From the NCBI GenBank assembly GCA_965370045.1, contig CBDUSI010000004.1, forward strand, positions 6,523 to 70,522: 64,000 bases of DNA, in the 5' to 3' direction. The position numbers and the translations under genes are program-made. Shown here piece after piece: positions 41,298 through 49,236 of the stretch. Under the pieces are notes generated by a model that did not search any database, was not told the origin of the DNA, and was given only the letters and a program-made list of their open reading frames with translations. This stretch comes from CAZONU01 sp965370045. GTDB taxonomy: Bacteria > Planctomycetota > SZUA-567 > JAKLDR01. Positions within the stretch are counted from its first letter, which is position 1. The number at the start of each line of letters is the position of its first letter.

Positions 41298-42164
41298 TCA
41301 GCGCCCCGGCGCGGTGTGGCCCAGGGCGTCGTCGCCGGCCTTGATGGGCTCCTTGCGCTCGACTATGGTCGCGCCCGCGAAGCTCTCCCACACGGTGGTG
41401 ATCCGCACCTTGCCGATGTAGCGGTCGTTGCGATGAATGAGGAATATGGAGCCCTTCTTCACGCCGCTGTCCGTGCCCGCGCCCAGGGCCACATGGCCGG
41501 TCTTGGGCCGCACGGCGACCACCTTGGTGCGGATGTCCGGAATGCGCCCCATCTGGCGAACCTTGGGATACAGCTTCTTGAGCCGGTTAATCTTGCGGTT
41601 CAGCTCCGCGGCCCGGGCGCGCTGCTTGTCGGCCTCGGCCTTCTTGCCCTTCTTCTCCAGCTCCGCGGCGGCGGCGTTGGCCTTGTCGGCCAGGTCCCGG
41701 AGCCGGATGACCTCCTTGCGGATGAAGGCCCGGACCGCGTTGCCGGTCGTGCAGAGCTTCCTGAAGGCCTTGTCTTTCTCGATCTGGGCGATGGCCTTGC
41801 CGGCGCGGGCCACCACCTCGGCGTCCTTGCTCTTGAGCGCCGCGCGCAGCTGGGGCAGGGCCTTGAGCCCGAAGGTCAGGACCCTCTCCGAGGCGGCCTT
41901 GCGGACGCCGGAATCGTCGGAACCGAGCTCGGCGATGACCTTCGCGATGCGCTTCTTCTTCTCGGGAGTCGGCGGGGCCGTGTGCTTGAACCAGGCCTCG
42001 ACGAGTTCCCGGAGACGTTTCGTGCGTTGCTCTGCGGGCGAGAGGTCGCGAGGGGGACGGGGCTTCACCCGCTTCTCGCCGGCGACTGCGGGAACAGAGA
42101 GGCAGAGGGTCAACAGCGCCAAGGCCGCCCTTATCAAGACAGGTCTCCCGAAAGGCCCTTCCAT
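41298..42164 (-). CDS. Exported coiled-coil protein with C-terminal beta domain
   Basis: 288 residues. A signal peptide (about 10-28) is followed by a helical region with one HEAT-like unit (SDDSGVRKAASERVLTFGLK) and a Lys/Ala-rich coiled coil (about 140-200). The C-terminal ~70 residues (VVAVRPKTGHVALGAGTDSG, VKKGSIFLIHRNDRYIGKVR) follow a beta-barrel-like pattern ('v.l..G...Gv..G..f.v.r....G') found at the ends of planctomycetal envelope proteins. It is probably periplasmic or envelope-associated. Function unknown. Confidence 0.7.
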   Translation of the reverse strand: MEGPFGRPVLIRAALALLTLCLSVPAVAGEKRVKPRPPRDLSPAEQRTKRLRELVEAWFKHTAPPTPEKKKRIAKVIAELGSDDSGVRKAASERVLTFGLKALPQLRAALKSKDAEVVARAGKAIAQIEKDKAFRKLCTTGNAVRAFIRKEVIRLRDLADKANAAAAELEKKGKKAEADKQRARAAELNRKINRLKKLYPKVRQMGRIPDIRTKVVAVRPKTGHVALGAGTDSGVKKGSIFLIHRNDRYIGKVRITTVWESFAGATIVERKEPIKAGDDALGHTAPGR

Positions 42165-42680
42165 TTCTCTTCATTCAGTATGACCCAACTGAGCGGGGGA
42201 GTCAAGGATTACCTCAGTGTTCAGTGGCCAGAAAACCGACAACTGAAAACTGTAGTCAAGTTAGCCCTCCCCCGAAAATCCCCGGAAATCTTCTCGCTGA
42301 AACCGCGCGGGTTAGATGTCTTCCTGCCTGCAAACGTGGCCATCCGGGGGCTAAGACCCCCTGTAGTAATGGACAGTGTCAGCGTTCTGAGGAGAGAGGA
42401 GTTTTCCTTCTTGGCCAAAAGTGCGAAAAATGAGAATTTCGGAGCCCGAGAATGCGCGACTTACGGCCCGCGCCATCCCGTTTCGTGAACAGGTGCTCAT
42501 AGTACTTATGAGGGGGTACCATGATTTAGGATTTCGGATTGCGGAGTTCGGATTTCCGTGGATCAGCGCAAAATGAGAATTGTATCTCGGTCATTCCGCG
42601 TCGCTTGCGGAAAGAAAGTGTGAGCCAGGAGCCGCGTATGGAGGAAAAATCCGCATAACTAATAGAGGGACTGCTTTTCT
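42165..42680. other. Gene-free, repeat-rich intergenic DNA
   Basis: About 515 bases without a credible gene. It contains a palindrome with CAGTGTTCAGT and ACTGAAAACTG arms (42212-42255), of the same family as the interior of E1, and a TTTAGGATTTCGGATTGCGG-type repeat (42524-42557). It is visibly more AT-rich than its surroundings. Short frames such as 42221-42418 look like chance. Confidence 0.6.
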
Positions 42681-42820
42681 AACCACAGAGTACACGGAGT
42701 ACACAGAGGAATGATCAGGCCGCGGACATCGATGCCAGAGCAATCGGGAGACGCTCCCCGCGAGGGAAGCCCTGCCCCCGCCTCCGTGTCCTCTGTGTCC
42801 TCTGTGTCCTCCGTGGTGAA
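42681..42820. repeat. Palindromic element E2, CACAGAG arms
   Basis: The left arm AACCACAGAGTACACGGAG begins at 42681; the right arm is CTCTGTGTCCTCCGTGGTG, ending at 42818. The HTH gene appears to begin within it, so its Ser/Val run (SVSSVSSVSSVV) is translated repeat arm. Confidence 0.8.
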
Positions 42821-43718
42821 ATTGCCCTTCCCCCGCGACCTGCTCATCCACGCTGCCCGCATGCGCGCGCGGGGCATTTCCTGGGAGACAATCGCCGCGC
42901 GAACGCCGCACACCGCGGCCGACCTCGCCCGACTGCCCTTTGACCACCCGGAAATCTGGGAGCCGCTGTACCGTCGCGCCGAAAAGCTCGCGCTTCAGGA
43001 AGCCGAAGGCCAGATGTTCAAGGCGCTCAACGTGCTCCTCGAAGGCGAAAACGTCCACGCCGCCGAAAAGGCCGCAAGAGAGCTATTGCTGCATCGCAGA
43101 CACATCGAGAGACGGCGTTATCAACCACCAAGACACCAAGGCACCAAGAACCTGGGGGGCGTGAACGCGGCTGAAGCCGCTCACGAAACCCGCGCGCTCT
43201 CCCGCGACCCAGCTTCCAACTTGGTGCCTTGGTGCCTTGGTGGTGAAAAGGAAACTCCCGAAGAACTAAGAGTCCCCATCATCCAACTGGCCTGCTGCCG
43301 CGCGCAGGGCGAAGACCTGCTTTCAACAGCGGCGGAGATCGGCCGCCATCACGAGGAAGTCGCCCGCTGGCCATTTCTTTACGTGAAAAGCTGGGACCGG
43401 CACTGGCGCACTGCGCGCCTTGAAACCGCGCGCTTCTATGCGGCCCGCGCAATCAGAAGACTCACCGACCTCGCGTTCGACCCCGACCGACAGCTCGCCG
43501 CCCGCGCGGCGCGAACGCTCTTGATACATCGCCGGCACATGCACTGGGCTAATCAACCACCAAGACACCAAGAACACCAAGAAGCGAAGAACTGTGCGAT
43601 CTTGAACGCGGACGAGGCCGCTCGCGAAGCCAGCGCGCTTTCCCGCGACCCGAGTCCCAACTTGGTGCCTTTGTGTCTTGGTGGTGAAAGAGGTTGGAAA
43701 TCCCGCGACGGGCCTTGA
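42711..43718 (+). CDS. Duplicated helix-turn-helix protein with palindromic elements inserted in frame
   Basis: 335 residues from ATG 42711; the start is uncertain because the first ~37 residues derive from repeat element E2, and GTG 42813 or 42816 are alternatives. Two related modules (about 42-135 and 188-280) each have an HTH-like start (MRARGISWETIAARTPHTAA; CRAQGEDLLSTAAEIGRHHE) and end in LLLHRRHIER or LLIHRRHMHW. Directly after each module a palindromic element is translated: E3 as residues 137-179 (YQPPRHQGTKN to LVPWCLGGE) and E4 as 281-326 (QPPRHQEHQ to LVPLCLGGE). The modules recall planctomycetal HTH proteins of unknown role. It may bind the repeats, but that is speculation. Confidence 0.6.
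   Translation: MIRPRTSMPEQSGDAPREGSPAPASVSSVSSVSSVVKLPFPRDLLIHAARMRARGISWETIAARTPHTAADLARLPFDHPEIWEPLYRRAEKLALQEAEGQMFKALNVLLEGENVHAAEKAARELLLHRRHIERRRYQPPRHQGTKNLGGVNAAEAAHETRALSRDPASNLVPWCLGGEKETPEELRVPIIQLACCRAQGEDLLSTAAEIGRHHEEVARWPFLYVKSWDRHWRTARLETARFYAARAIRRLTDLAFDPDRQLAARAARTLLIHRRHMHWANQPPRHQEHQEAKNCAILNADEAAREASALSRDPSPNLVPLCLGGERGWKSRDGP
43121..43247. repeat. Palindromic element E3, in frame in the HTH gene
   Basis: Arms CAACCACCAAGACACCAAGG (from 43122) and CCTTGGTGCCTTGGTGGTGA (to 43245). The interior (GTGAACGCGGCTGAAGCC... CTCTCCCGCGACCC) is nearly the same as that of E4. It has no stop codon in the reading frame used. Confidence 0.85.
43551..43689. repeat. Palindromic element E4, in frame near the end of the HTH gene
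   Basis: Arms CAACCACCAAGACACCAAGA (from 43553) and TTTGTGTCTTGGTGGTGAA (to 43688). The interior TTGAACGCGGACGAGGCCGC... CTTTCCCGCGACCC matches E3. The reading frame through it is the same as in E3. Confidence 0.85.
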
Positions 43719-43729
43719 GCCCGGGGCGC

Positions 43730-43757
43730 TTGCCCCCGCGCGCGCGCGACCTATAAT
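43730..43757 (+). promoter_or_regulatory. Leaderless promoter of the ECF sigma gene
   Basis: TTGCCC at 43730-43735, a 16-base spacer and a perfect TATAAT at 43752-43757, then six bases and GTG 43764. There is no Shine-Dalgarno sequence. Confidence 0.6.
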
Positions 43758-43763
43758 GCCGCC

Positions 43764-44483
43764 GTGGCCAAGAGACGCAAAAGCACCCGGACCATGCTGC
43801 CCGCCGCCGCCGGCGCGGACATGAAGGATCTCAATGACGAGGACCTCATGCTGCGCTGCCAGGAGGGCGACGACCTGGCCTTCGACGAGCTCTTCAAGCG
43901 CTACGAGGCGCCCACCCTGGCGCTGCTCTGCCGCCTGGTCGGCGACCGGGCCAGCGCCGAGAGCCTGGCCCAGGAGGCCTTCCTGCGCATCTTCCGCGAC
44001 GCGGACAAGTACGAGTACCCCCGGCGCTTCTCCACCTGGTTCTTCACCATCGTGCGCAACCTGGCCAAGAACGAATTGCGCTACCGCCAGCGCCACCCGG
44101 CCCGCAGTCTGGAGCAGAGCTCCAGCGGCAAGCGGGAGACCGACCGCCCCGCGCTGATCAACGAGGTCCGGGCGGCCACGCGCACGCCGCTGTCCAGCAT
44201 CGTCAGCAACGAGGTTCTGGACCGCGTCCACCGGGCCATCGCCGAGCTGCCCGAGGCCGAGCGCGAGGCGCTGATCCTGCACCGCTTCAGCAACCTCAAG
44301 TACCGGGAGATCGCCGAGATCGTGGGCACGCGCCTGGGCACCGTGCGCTCCCGGCTGCACTCCGCGCTCAACCGCCTGCGGCGCAATCTGGCGGACCTGG
44401 AGGATCGCTTCACCGGAGGAGGCGCCCGCGGCTCCACCAACGGAAAAGGGGAGGGGAGCGAAGAGGACCAGACCGGAGGTTGA
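43764..44483 (+). CDS. ECF-family RNA polymerase sigma factor
   Basis: 239 residues. Region 2 (about 27-95) has DDLAFDELFKRYEAPTLALL, SLAQEAFLRIFRDADKYEYP and the RFSTWFFTIVRNLAKNELRY element. Region 4 (about 150-210) has LPEAEREALILHRFSNLKYR and IVGTRLGTVRSRLHSALNRL. The next gene, a zinc-finger anti-sigma factor with a FecR-like domain, is its probable regulator. The GTG at 43764 lies six bases after a perfect -10 box, so the transcript is probably leaderless; ATG 43821 is an alternative. A Gly/Ser-rich tail of about 25 residues ends the protein. Confidence 0.9.
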   Translation: MAKRRKSTRTMLPAAAGADMKDLNDEDLMLRCQEGDDLAFDELFKRYEAPTLALLCRLVGDRASAESLAQEAFLRIFRDADKYEYPRRFSTWFFTIVRNLAKNELRYRQRHPARSLEQSSSGKRETDRPALINEVRAATRTPLSSIVSNEVLDRVHRAIAELPEAEREALILHRFSNLKYREIAEIVGTRLGTVRSRLHSALNRLRRNLADLEDRFTGGGARGSTNGKGEGSEEDQTGG

Positions 44484-44547
44484 ACGAACAAATGCCGCAC
44501 CACCGGTGTAAGCAATAGCAGCAGAGCAGAAAGGCTTTGAAGCGATA

Positions 44548-45462
44548 ATGGCCAGCAAGGAATGCGACCGGCTCCGACCCTACCTGATGGACTACGTGGT
44601 CGGTGAGCTGGATCCCTCCGCGGCCCAACAGGCCGACATCGAGAAGCACCTGGCTGACTGCGAGGAGTGCCGCAGCGCCGCCGAGGAACTGCGCGGCACC
44701 GGCCGCGCCCTGGAGGCGGTCAGGACCTTCGACACCCGCCTGGACGAGGATCTCCGCAAGAATATCACCAGCCGCGCGCGCGTCGAGGCCCAGCTGGTGC
44801 GCGCCACCCGCCAGCACGAGAGGATCGCTGAAGGGGGCTCGGCGCGGCGCGTCCCGCTTGCCGCCTGGGCGGTGCTGGTCCTGGGCACCGTCGGGGCCCT
44901 GGTCCTGGCGACGCTGATTCCCAAGCTGGACACCTTCGCCCCCCAGCCGGCCGGCAAGGTGCTGGGCTGTGCGCTTCTCAAGGGAGCTTCCAACAACGCC
45001 TTCAGGAAGGACTGGCCGGAGGGCCGCGAACTCGAACCCGGCGAGGAGATATCGGTGCCCCGGGGGGTGGTGCTCTGTCTCAAGTTGGGCGACCACAGCC
45101 GCCTGGACGTCTGCGGCCCGGCCGAGGTGCGCTTCGCGAAGGAGGGCCGGCCCCTCTGCATCACCAAGGGCAAGGCCTACCTGGAGGCCAGGAGCAACCT
45201 GGCCGTGGAACTCGCGCCGCTCAAGAAGCTGCGCCTGTCCGCCGGCTCCAAGGTCTGCCTGGCGGCCGACCCGGTCGGCGACTGCGCCGCGCGGGTCACC
45301 GTGCTGGCCGGCTCGGCGGACTACTCGACGGGCGAAGGCGATAGCAGGCTGGAGGTGGGCAAGACCCTGGAGGTCGACGGCCGCAGCTCCAGGGTCAAGG
45401 TCCGGGCCATGGAAGAAGCCGAGCGGGATCTCTGGCGCCCGCCGGAAGTGCGCACGTTATAG
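44548..45462 (+). CDS. Transmembrane zinc-finger anti-sigma factor with FecR-like domain
   Basis: 304 residues. The cytoplasmic N-terminus is a ZAS zinc finger: C6, then H34, C38 and C41 in EKHLADCEECRSAAE. A helical linker leads to one membrane helix at about 103-123. The periplasmic part (about 130-304) has SRLDVCGPAEVRFAKEGRPL, CITKGKAYLEARSNLAVELA and RVTVLAGSADYS, a FecR-like beta domain. It should hold the sigma factor encoded 64 bases upstream and release it on an envelope signal. A second cluster of cysteines in the periplasmic part could form disulfides. Start ATG 44548. Confidence 0.88.
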   Translation: MASKECDRLRPYLMDYVVGELDPSAAQQADIEKHLADCEECRSAAEELRGTGRALEAVRTFDTRLDEDLRKNITSRARVEAQLVRATRQHERIAEGGSARRVPLAAWAVLVLGTVGALVLATLIPKLDTFAPQPAGKVLGCALLKGASNNAFRKDWPEGRELEPGEEISVPRGVVLCLKLGDHSRLDVCGPAEVRFAKEGRPLCITKGKAYLEARSNLAVELAPLKKLRLSAGSKVCLAADPVGDCAARVTVLAGSADYSTGEGDSRLEVGKTLEVDGRSSRVKVRAMEEAERDLWRPPEVRTL

Positions 45463-45469
45463 CGAAGAG

Positions 45470-46450
45470 TCAGTCGCGCTGGCCGAGGACGCCGGCCTGC
45501 TCGGCGAAGTCGAAGACGATCTCGCAGGAGGGCAGCACCTCGGCCACCGTCGGGCCCCAGGGCCGCTCGCCGCGCAGTGCGGCCACCAGGGCCTCGACCT
45601 CCGCGTAGGGCCCGGCGGTGACGTCGCGGGGCTCGTCCGCCGGGACCGCCTGGTCGATGACCAGCGTCCCCTCCCGCCAGCAGCGCAGGGTGCTGCCCGG
45701 ACCGAAGAAGCCGTTGGCGATGGGGAATACCGCATGGGCCCGGAAGCCTTCTCCGAAAATGTCGTAGCTCTCCTCCTGCATTCCGGCGGTGGTGACGATG
45801 TCCAGCCGGCCGCGCGCGCCGCTGGTGAAAACGTAATCCTCCTGGTACCAGCGGGCGGCCAGCGCGGGGTCCTGCTGCACGGCGAGCCGGGCGCTACTGA
45901 CGTCGCCGGCGATGTAGCGCAGAGCGTCGACGCTGTGCAGGGCGGTGCCCCACACGAAGCTGGGCTCGACCCGCTTCTTGCGGATCATCGCCGCGCGCAC
46001 ATAGCGCACCTCGCCCTGCTCACGGGCCCAGGAGATGGCCCGGTTGAGCAAGGGCGCGAAACGGCGGTTGACCGAGACCATGTGCGGCGCGCCGGTCTCG
46101 GCGGCGACCTCAGCCAGGCGGCGGACCTCTTCCCGGCCGTTCCCCGGCGGCTTCTCGACCGTGCTGGGGATCCCCCGCCGGAATACCCGTTCGGCGGTCT
46201 CCGCCACCAGGGGCACGGGCAGCACCACGATGCAGGCGTCGGGCTTCTCGACGTCCAGCATCTTCTCGGCGTCGCGGTAGGCGCGCTCGAATCCGTACTT
46301 CTGCCGGAAGAGCGCGGTGCGTTCCGCTTCGAGATCGCAGCAGGCGGCGAGCTCTATCTCGCCGGGGTGGGCCTTCGCGTAACGGGCCAGGGAGATGGCG
46401 TGACCGATTTCCGAGTGGGTCCCGCAGCCGATGAGCGCCAGCTTGAACAT
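45470..46450 (-). CDS. Gfo/Idh/MocA-family oxidoreductase
   Basis: 326 residues from ATG 46450. The N-terminal Rossmann motif is ALIGCGTHSEIGH and the family lysine motif is STVEKPPGNGREEV. The C-terminal beta-sheet domain (FVWGTALHSVDALRYIAGDV) has the usual histidine/aspartate placement (HSVDALRY). The substrate, probably a sugar or inositol derivative, cannot be told. It is not closely similar to the WbpB-like protein at 9054. TTGACA, a 17-base spacer, CATAAA and six bases precede the ATG, so the gene has its own leaderless promoter. Confidence 0.85.
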   Translation of the reverse strand: MFKLALIGCGTHSEIGHAISLARYAKAHPGEIELAACCDLEAERTALFRQKYGFERAYRDAEKMLDVEKPDACIVVLPVPLVAETAERVFRRGIPSTVEKPPGNGREEVRRLAEVAAETGAPHMVSVNRRFAPLLNRAISWAREQGEVRYVRAAMIRKKRVEPSFVWGTALHSVDALRYIAGDVSSARLAVQQDPALAARWYQEDYVFTSGARGRLDIVTTAGMQEESYDIFGEGFRAHAVFPIANGFFGPGSTLRCWREGTLVIDQAVPADEPRDVTAGPYAEVEALVAALRGERPWGPTVAEVLPSCEIVFDFAEQAGVLGQRD

Positions 46451-46456
46451 GGCGGC

Positions 46457-46485
46457 TTTATGCCGCACGGCGGGTTCGATGTCAA
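46457..46485 (-). promoter_or_regulatory. Leaderless promoter of the Gfo/Idh gene
   Basis: Minus strand: a perfect TTGACA (46485-46480), a 17-base spacer and CATAAA (46462-46457), then six bases and ATG 46450. There is no ribosome site between the -10 box and the ATG. Confidence 0.55.
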
Positions 46486-46522
46486 GACACTAAAGCCGGG
46501 ACGTGCGCGGTGGGGGTGCGCG

Positions 46523-47017
46523 CTACTCGCTCGGGGGTGGCTCGGCCTGGCCCAACTCGCCATCGCCCGGGAACTCGTCCCAGGCTTCGACCTCCACGGC
46601 GTCCTCGTCGTCGCTCAGCGGATTGGACTGGTAGCCCGGCTGGCTTGCGCGGGCCACCTCCTCCTCGTAGGCGGCGATGACTTTCTGGTGGAAGAGCTCC
46701 CGGCACTCCGAGGTGATGGGGTGGGCCACGTCGGCATAGAGTTTGACCCGGCCGCGCCCGTTGAGAGCGGCGCGAGGCGCCGACAGCCGTGACCCGCAGT
46801 TGTTGCAGTACTTGCCGCGCAGGTGGTTCTTCGCGTTGCAGCGCGGGCAGCAGAAGGTCAGCTTGCGGCTGGGCATGGCCACGAAGAGCCCCGAGGGGCG
46901 GCTGATCACCTTTATGTCGCGGATAACGAAGCAGTTGTCCAGCGACACGCAGGCGAAGGCCTTCAGCTTGTTGTCCCTGCTGTTTACCAGTCGGATACGG
47001 ACTGCGGTGAGTTCCAC
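46523..47017 (-). CDS. spoVG: SpoVG-family protein with inserted zinc ribbon
   Basis: 164 residues. The SpoVG core is clear: VELTAVRIRLVNSRDNKLKA, SLDNCFVIRDIKVISRPSGL, FVAMPSR and YADVAHPITSECRELFHQKV. SpoVG is a small nucleic-acid-binding regulator. Between FVAMPSRK and YADVAHPI, where classical SpoVG has a short loop, lies a ~38-residue zinc ribbon with CPRC (57-60) and CNNC (71-74). A long acidic tail (SDDEDAVEVEAWDEFPGDGE) ends the protein. GTG 47017 was chosen because SpoVG proteins begin at this residue and GGGAAGG lies upstream. It follows ispE, as in Bacillus, where spoVG is also close to ispE. Confidence 0.9.
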   Translation of the reverse strand: MELTAVRIRLVNSRDNKLKAFACVSLDNCFVIRDIKVISRPSGLFVAMPSRKLTFCCPRCNAKNHLRGKYCNNCGSRLSAPRAALNGRGRVKLYADVAHPITSECRELFHQKVIAAYEEEVARASQPGYQSNPLSDDEDAVEVEAWDEFPGDGELGQAEPPPSE

Positions 47018-47068
47018 AGCTAGTTTACCTTCCCGCCGGCACAAGCCGACTTATACTGCGCGGTTCAA

Positions 47069-47968
47069 TTACCCCCAACTCGCGACGGAACCGACGGCCA
47101 GAATCACACCGGAGCGCAGCTTCTCCTCAAGTTCGGCCTTCAGCCCGTCCGCCGCCTCCGGAGTCGTCAGCACGAAGACGGTTGACCCCGAACCGGAGAG
47201 CAGCGTTCCAAGCGCTCCCTCGCCTGTCAAGACACTCCTGGCGGCCGCCAAGTCGGGATAAAGCTCAAATACCGGCTCCTCCAACCGGTTGAAGAGCTCC
47301 CGGCCGCCATCCTCGAAGGCGCCTTGTTTCAGCGCCTTAGTAATAGTATGACACGAACGCCGCCCGCTTGTCAAGGGCATTCTCAGCCGGGCGTAGATAT
47401 CCCTTGTGGCTACTTGACGTTGCGGAATATACAGCAAAACATTAATAGCATGGTGTACTTCCAGCGGCTCGACGAGTTCTCCCCGGCCCCGGCAGACCGC
47501 CGTCCCGCCGCTCAGGAAGAAATTCACGTCGCTGCCCAGTTTGGAGCCGATATTCGCGAGATCCTCGCGCCGCGCTCCGAGCCCCCAGAGGCGGTCGAGG
47601 CCGCGCAGGGCCGCTGCCGCGTCGCTGGAGCCGCCACCCAGCCCACCGCCGACCGGGATGCGCTTCTCCAGGTGGATGTGAATTCCCTCCTGCTCGCCGG
47701 ACTCCCGGGCCAGTAGGCGGGCGGCGCGCAGGGCCAGGTTGTCCTCGTCCGCGGGCGCGGGCCCGCCGGCCACCGATATGCTGAACTCGCCCGCCGGCCG
47801 GCGCCAGAACTCCAGGCGGTCCGAGAGTCCCACGGCCTGCATGACCGTTTCGATCTCGTGGTAGCCGTCCTCGCGCTTGCCGAGTACCTCCAGGAAGAGG
47901 TTTATCTTGGCGGGAGCATCGAGCCCCAGCTCCGGCGGGCCGGAGGGGCGCTCTGGCGCGGCCGTCAT
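47069..47968 (-). CDS. ispE: 4-diphosphocytidyl-2-C-methyl-D-erythritol kinase
   Basis: GHMP kinase of the MEP isoprenoid pathway, 299 residues. APAKINLFLEVLGKREDGYH is the N-terminal substrate motif, PVGGGLGGGSSDAAAALRGL the ATP loop, and GTLLSGSGSTVFVL the C-terminal motif. The middle (about 47330-47460) contains several codons with A/T endings (for example AACATTAATAGC and ACTATTACTAAG on the coding strand), unlike the rest of the gene. Its start overlaps the end of the M15-type lipoprotein gene by four bases. ispG and dxr of the same pathway are transcribed divergently 1.4 kb away. Confidence 0.93.
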   Translation of the reverse strand: MTAAPERPSGPPELGLDAPAKINLFLEVLGKREDGYHEIETVMQAVGLSDRLEFWRRPAGEFSISVAGGPAPADEDNLALRAARLLARESGEQEGIHIHLEKRIPVGGGLGGGSSDAAAALRGLDRLWGLGARREDLANIGSKLGSDVNFFLSGGTAVCRGRGELVEPLEVHHAINVLLYIPQRQVATRDIYARLRMPLTSGRRSCHTITKALKQGAFEDGGRELFNRLEEPVFELYPDLAAARSVLTGEGALGTLLSGSGSTVFVLTTPEAADGLKAELEEKLRSGVILAVGSVASWG

Positions 47969-49230
47969 TTCCTGACCTTCTTGTCCTTCTTGACCTTCTT
48001 GCCCGGCGCTTCGCGGAACTCAGGCGGCGGCTCCTCGTCCTCGTTGTACTCCGCGGGAGGCCACCACTCCAGCGTTCGGCGCTTGCCGCGCTTGCGGAGC
48101 GTGCCCCAGCGGGTGAGGTACCCGCGCGCGTCGAAGTGCACGTAGCTCCTGCATGACTCCGGGCCGTCGAAGGCGTAGACGCCGGTGCCCCCGGTGCGGA
48201 CCCGCCCGGCCTTCTCCAGCTTGCGCAGCGAGTGGCCGATCACCAGGCCGTCCTTCTCGTCGACCTTGCCGTCGCCGGTGATGTCGTCGCAGACCTCGTC
48301 GCCGTCCTCGTCTATCATGACGTCGGCGGCGTCGCCGTAGATGTGCCGGCTGAAGATCCCCCCGCCGACCCGGCGGTTGTAGTAGGGCGCGCGGAAGGCG
48401 CTGTTGACCGCCAGGCGCTTGAACTTCACTTTTCGCGCAAGGAGTTCCCGGCTGAGCATCTCCATTTTGTAGATGAAGTGCCGGTTGGGCGGGAACCACG
48501 AGGTATGCCGGCGCTTGGGCTTCTTCTTGTTCTTCTGGGTGATGAAGCCGACCATCTGTCCGACCGTCACGTGTGGGGCCATGAGCAGCTTCTCGTTCTT
48601 CGGCGTGATTCTCATCCAGAAGCGCGGGGGGTTGAAGAGGTGCTTATGCTTCCTGACCCGCCAGCTCTTGGCCTTCTCGGGATTGGGATAGGTGCCGATG
48701 ACATGTTTGCCGACCTTGACCCGCCACGCGCCGGTCTTCTTCGTCCGGGTGATCTCGGCCTCGTGGAGGATGACGATGGGGAAGACAACCTTCGTCCCCG
48801 GATTACCCTTGTCCGCGGCGGATGGGGGATAGAAAGTCAACTTCAGGCTGAAGCTGTCGCCGGAAACCTGGGGGCTGAAGAGCTCAATCCCCCCGCCCTT
48901 GAGTTTCGTAGTGGTTCCCCCCGCCTTCTTCCACCTGCCCCGGTCGGTCAGTTGCCAATCGGGAGGCCCGCCGCCCGAGGCGGGGCCGACCAGCGTCACC
49001 TTGCACGCCGGCGGGAGGCACAGCAGGTCGCCCGACCAGAAGCGGCCGGAAAGCTCCGGGACGCCCGCGATTTCGACTTTGAGGATCGTTCCGTGAGAAG
49101 ACGTGAGGGTCGGTTTGACGGGAGCCTTCCCGGCGGGGGGCTTCACGGGCGGTGCGGCCGGTTCACCGCCCAGCGGGCAGCCGGCGGCCAGGAACAGGAG
49201 CAGCGGAACGAGGCCCAGTTGGCGCAACAT
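47965..49230 (-). CDS. Lipoprotein with M15-type peptidase domain and EF-hand-like insert
   Basis: 421 residues from ATG 49230. The signal peptide ends in LLFLAAGC, a lipobox, so it is a lipoprotein. The N-terminal half is beta-rich and unknown. The C-terminal part has VNSAFRAPYYNRRVGG, SRHIYGDAADVMID and YVHFDARG, which match the zinc ligands (SxHxxGxAxD and VHxD) of M15A/YcbK-like murein peptidases. Between them is DGDEVCDDITGDGKVDEKDG, a calcium-binding, dockerin-like loop pair not usual in this family. The tail is Lys-rich (KKVKKDKKVRK). It probably trims peptidoglycan stems. Confidence 0.82.
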   Translation of the reverse strand: MLRQLGLVPLLLFLAAGCPLGGEPAAPPVKPPAGKAPVKPTLTSSHGTILKVEIAGVPELSGRFWSGDLLCLPPACKVTLVGPASGGGPPDWQLTDRGRWKKAGGTTTKLKGGGIELFSPQVSGDSFSLKLTFYPPSAADKGNPGTKVVFPIVILHEAEITRTKKTGAWRVKVGKHVIGTYPNPEKAKSWRVRKHKHLFNPPRFWMRITPKNEKLLMAPHVTVGQMVGFITQKNKKKPKRRHTSWFPPNRHFIYKMEMLSRELLARKVKFKRLAVNSAFRAPYYNRRVGGGIFSRHIYGDAADVMIDEDGDEVCDDITGDGKVDEKDGLVIGHSLRKLEKAGRVRTGGTGVYAFDGPESCRSYVHFDARGYLTRWGTLRKRGKRRTLEWWPPAEYNEDEEPPPEFREAPGKKVKKDKKVRK

Positions 49231-49236
49231 GTCTCT

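Noticed and set aside
42221..42418. A 65-residue minus-strand frame
   Set aside because: It lies in repeat-rich AT-leaning DNA, overlaps palindrome arms and has no ribosome site or recognisable sequence.
40434..43689. A CRISPR array suggested by repeated CACCAAG words
   Set aside because: The words are in inverted pairs with similar interiors, not direct repeats with unique spacers, and no cas gene is present.
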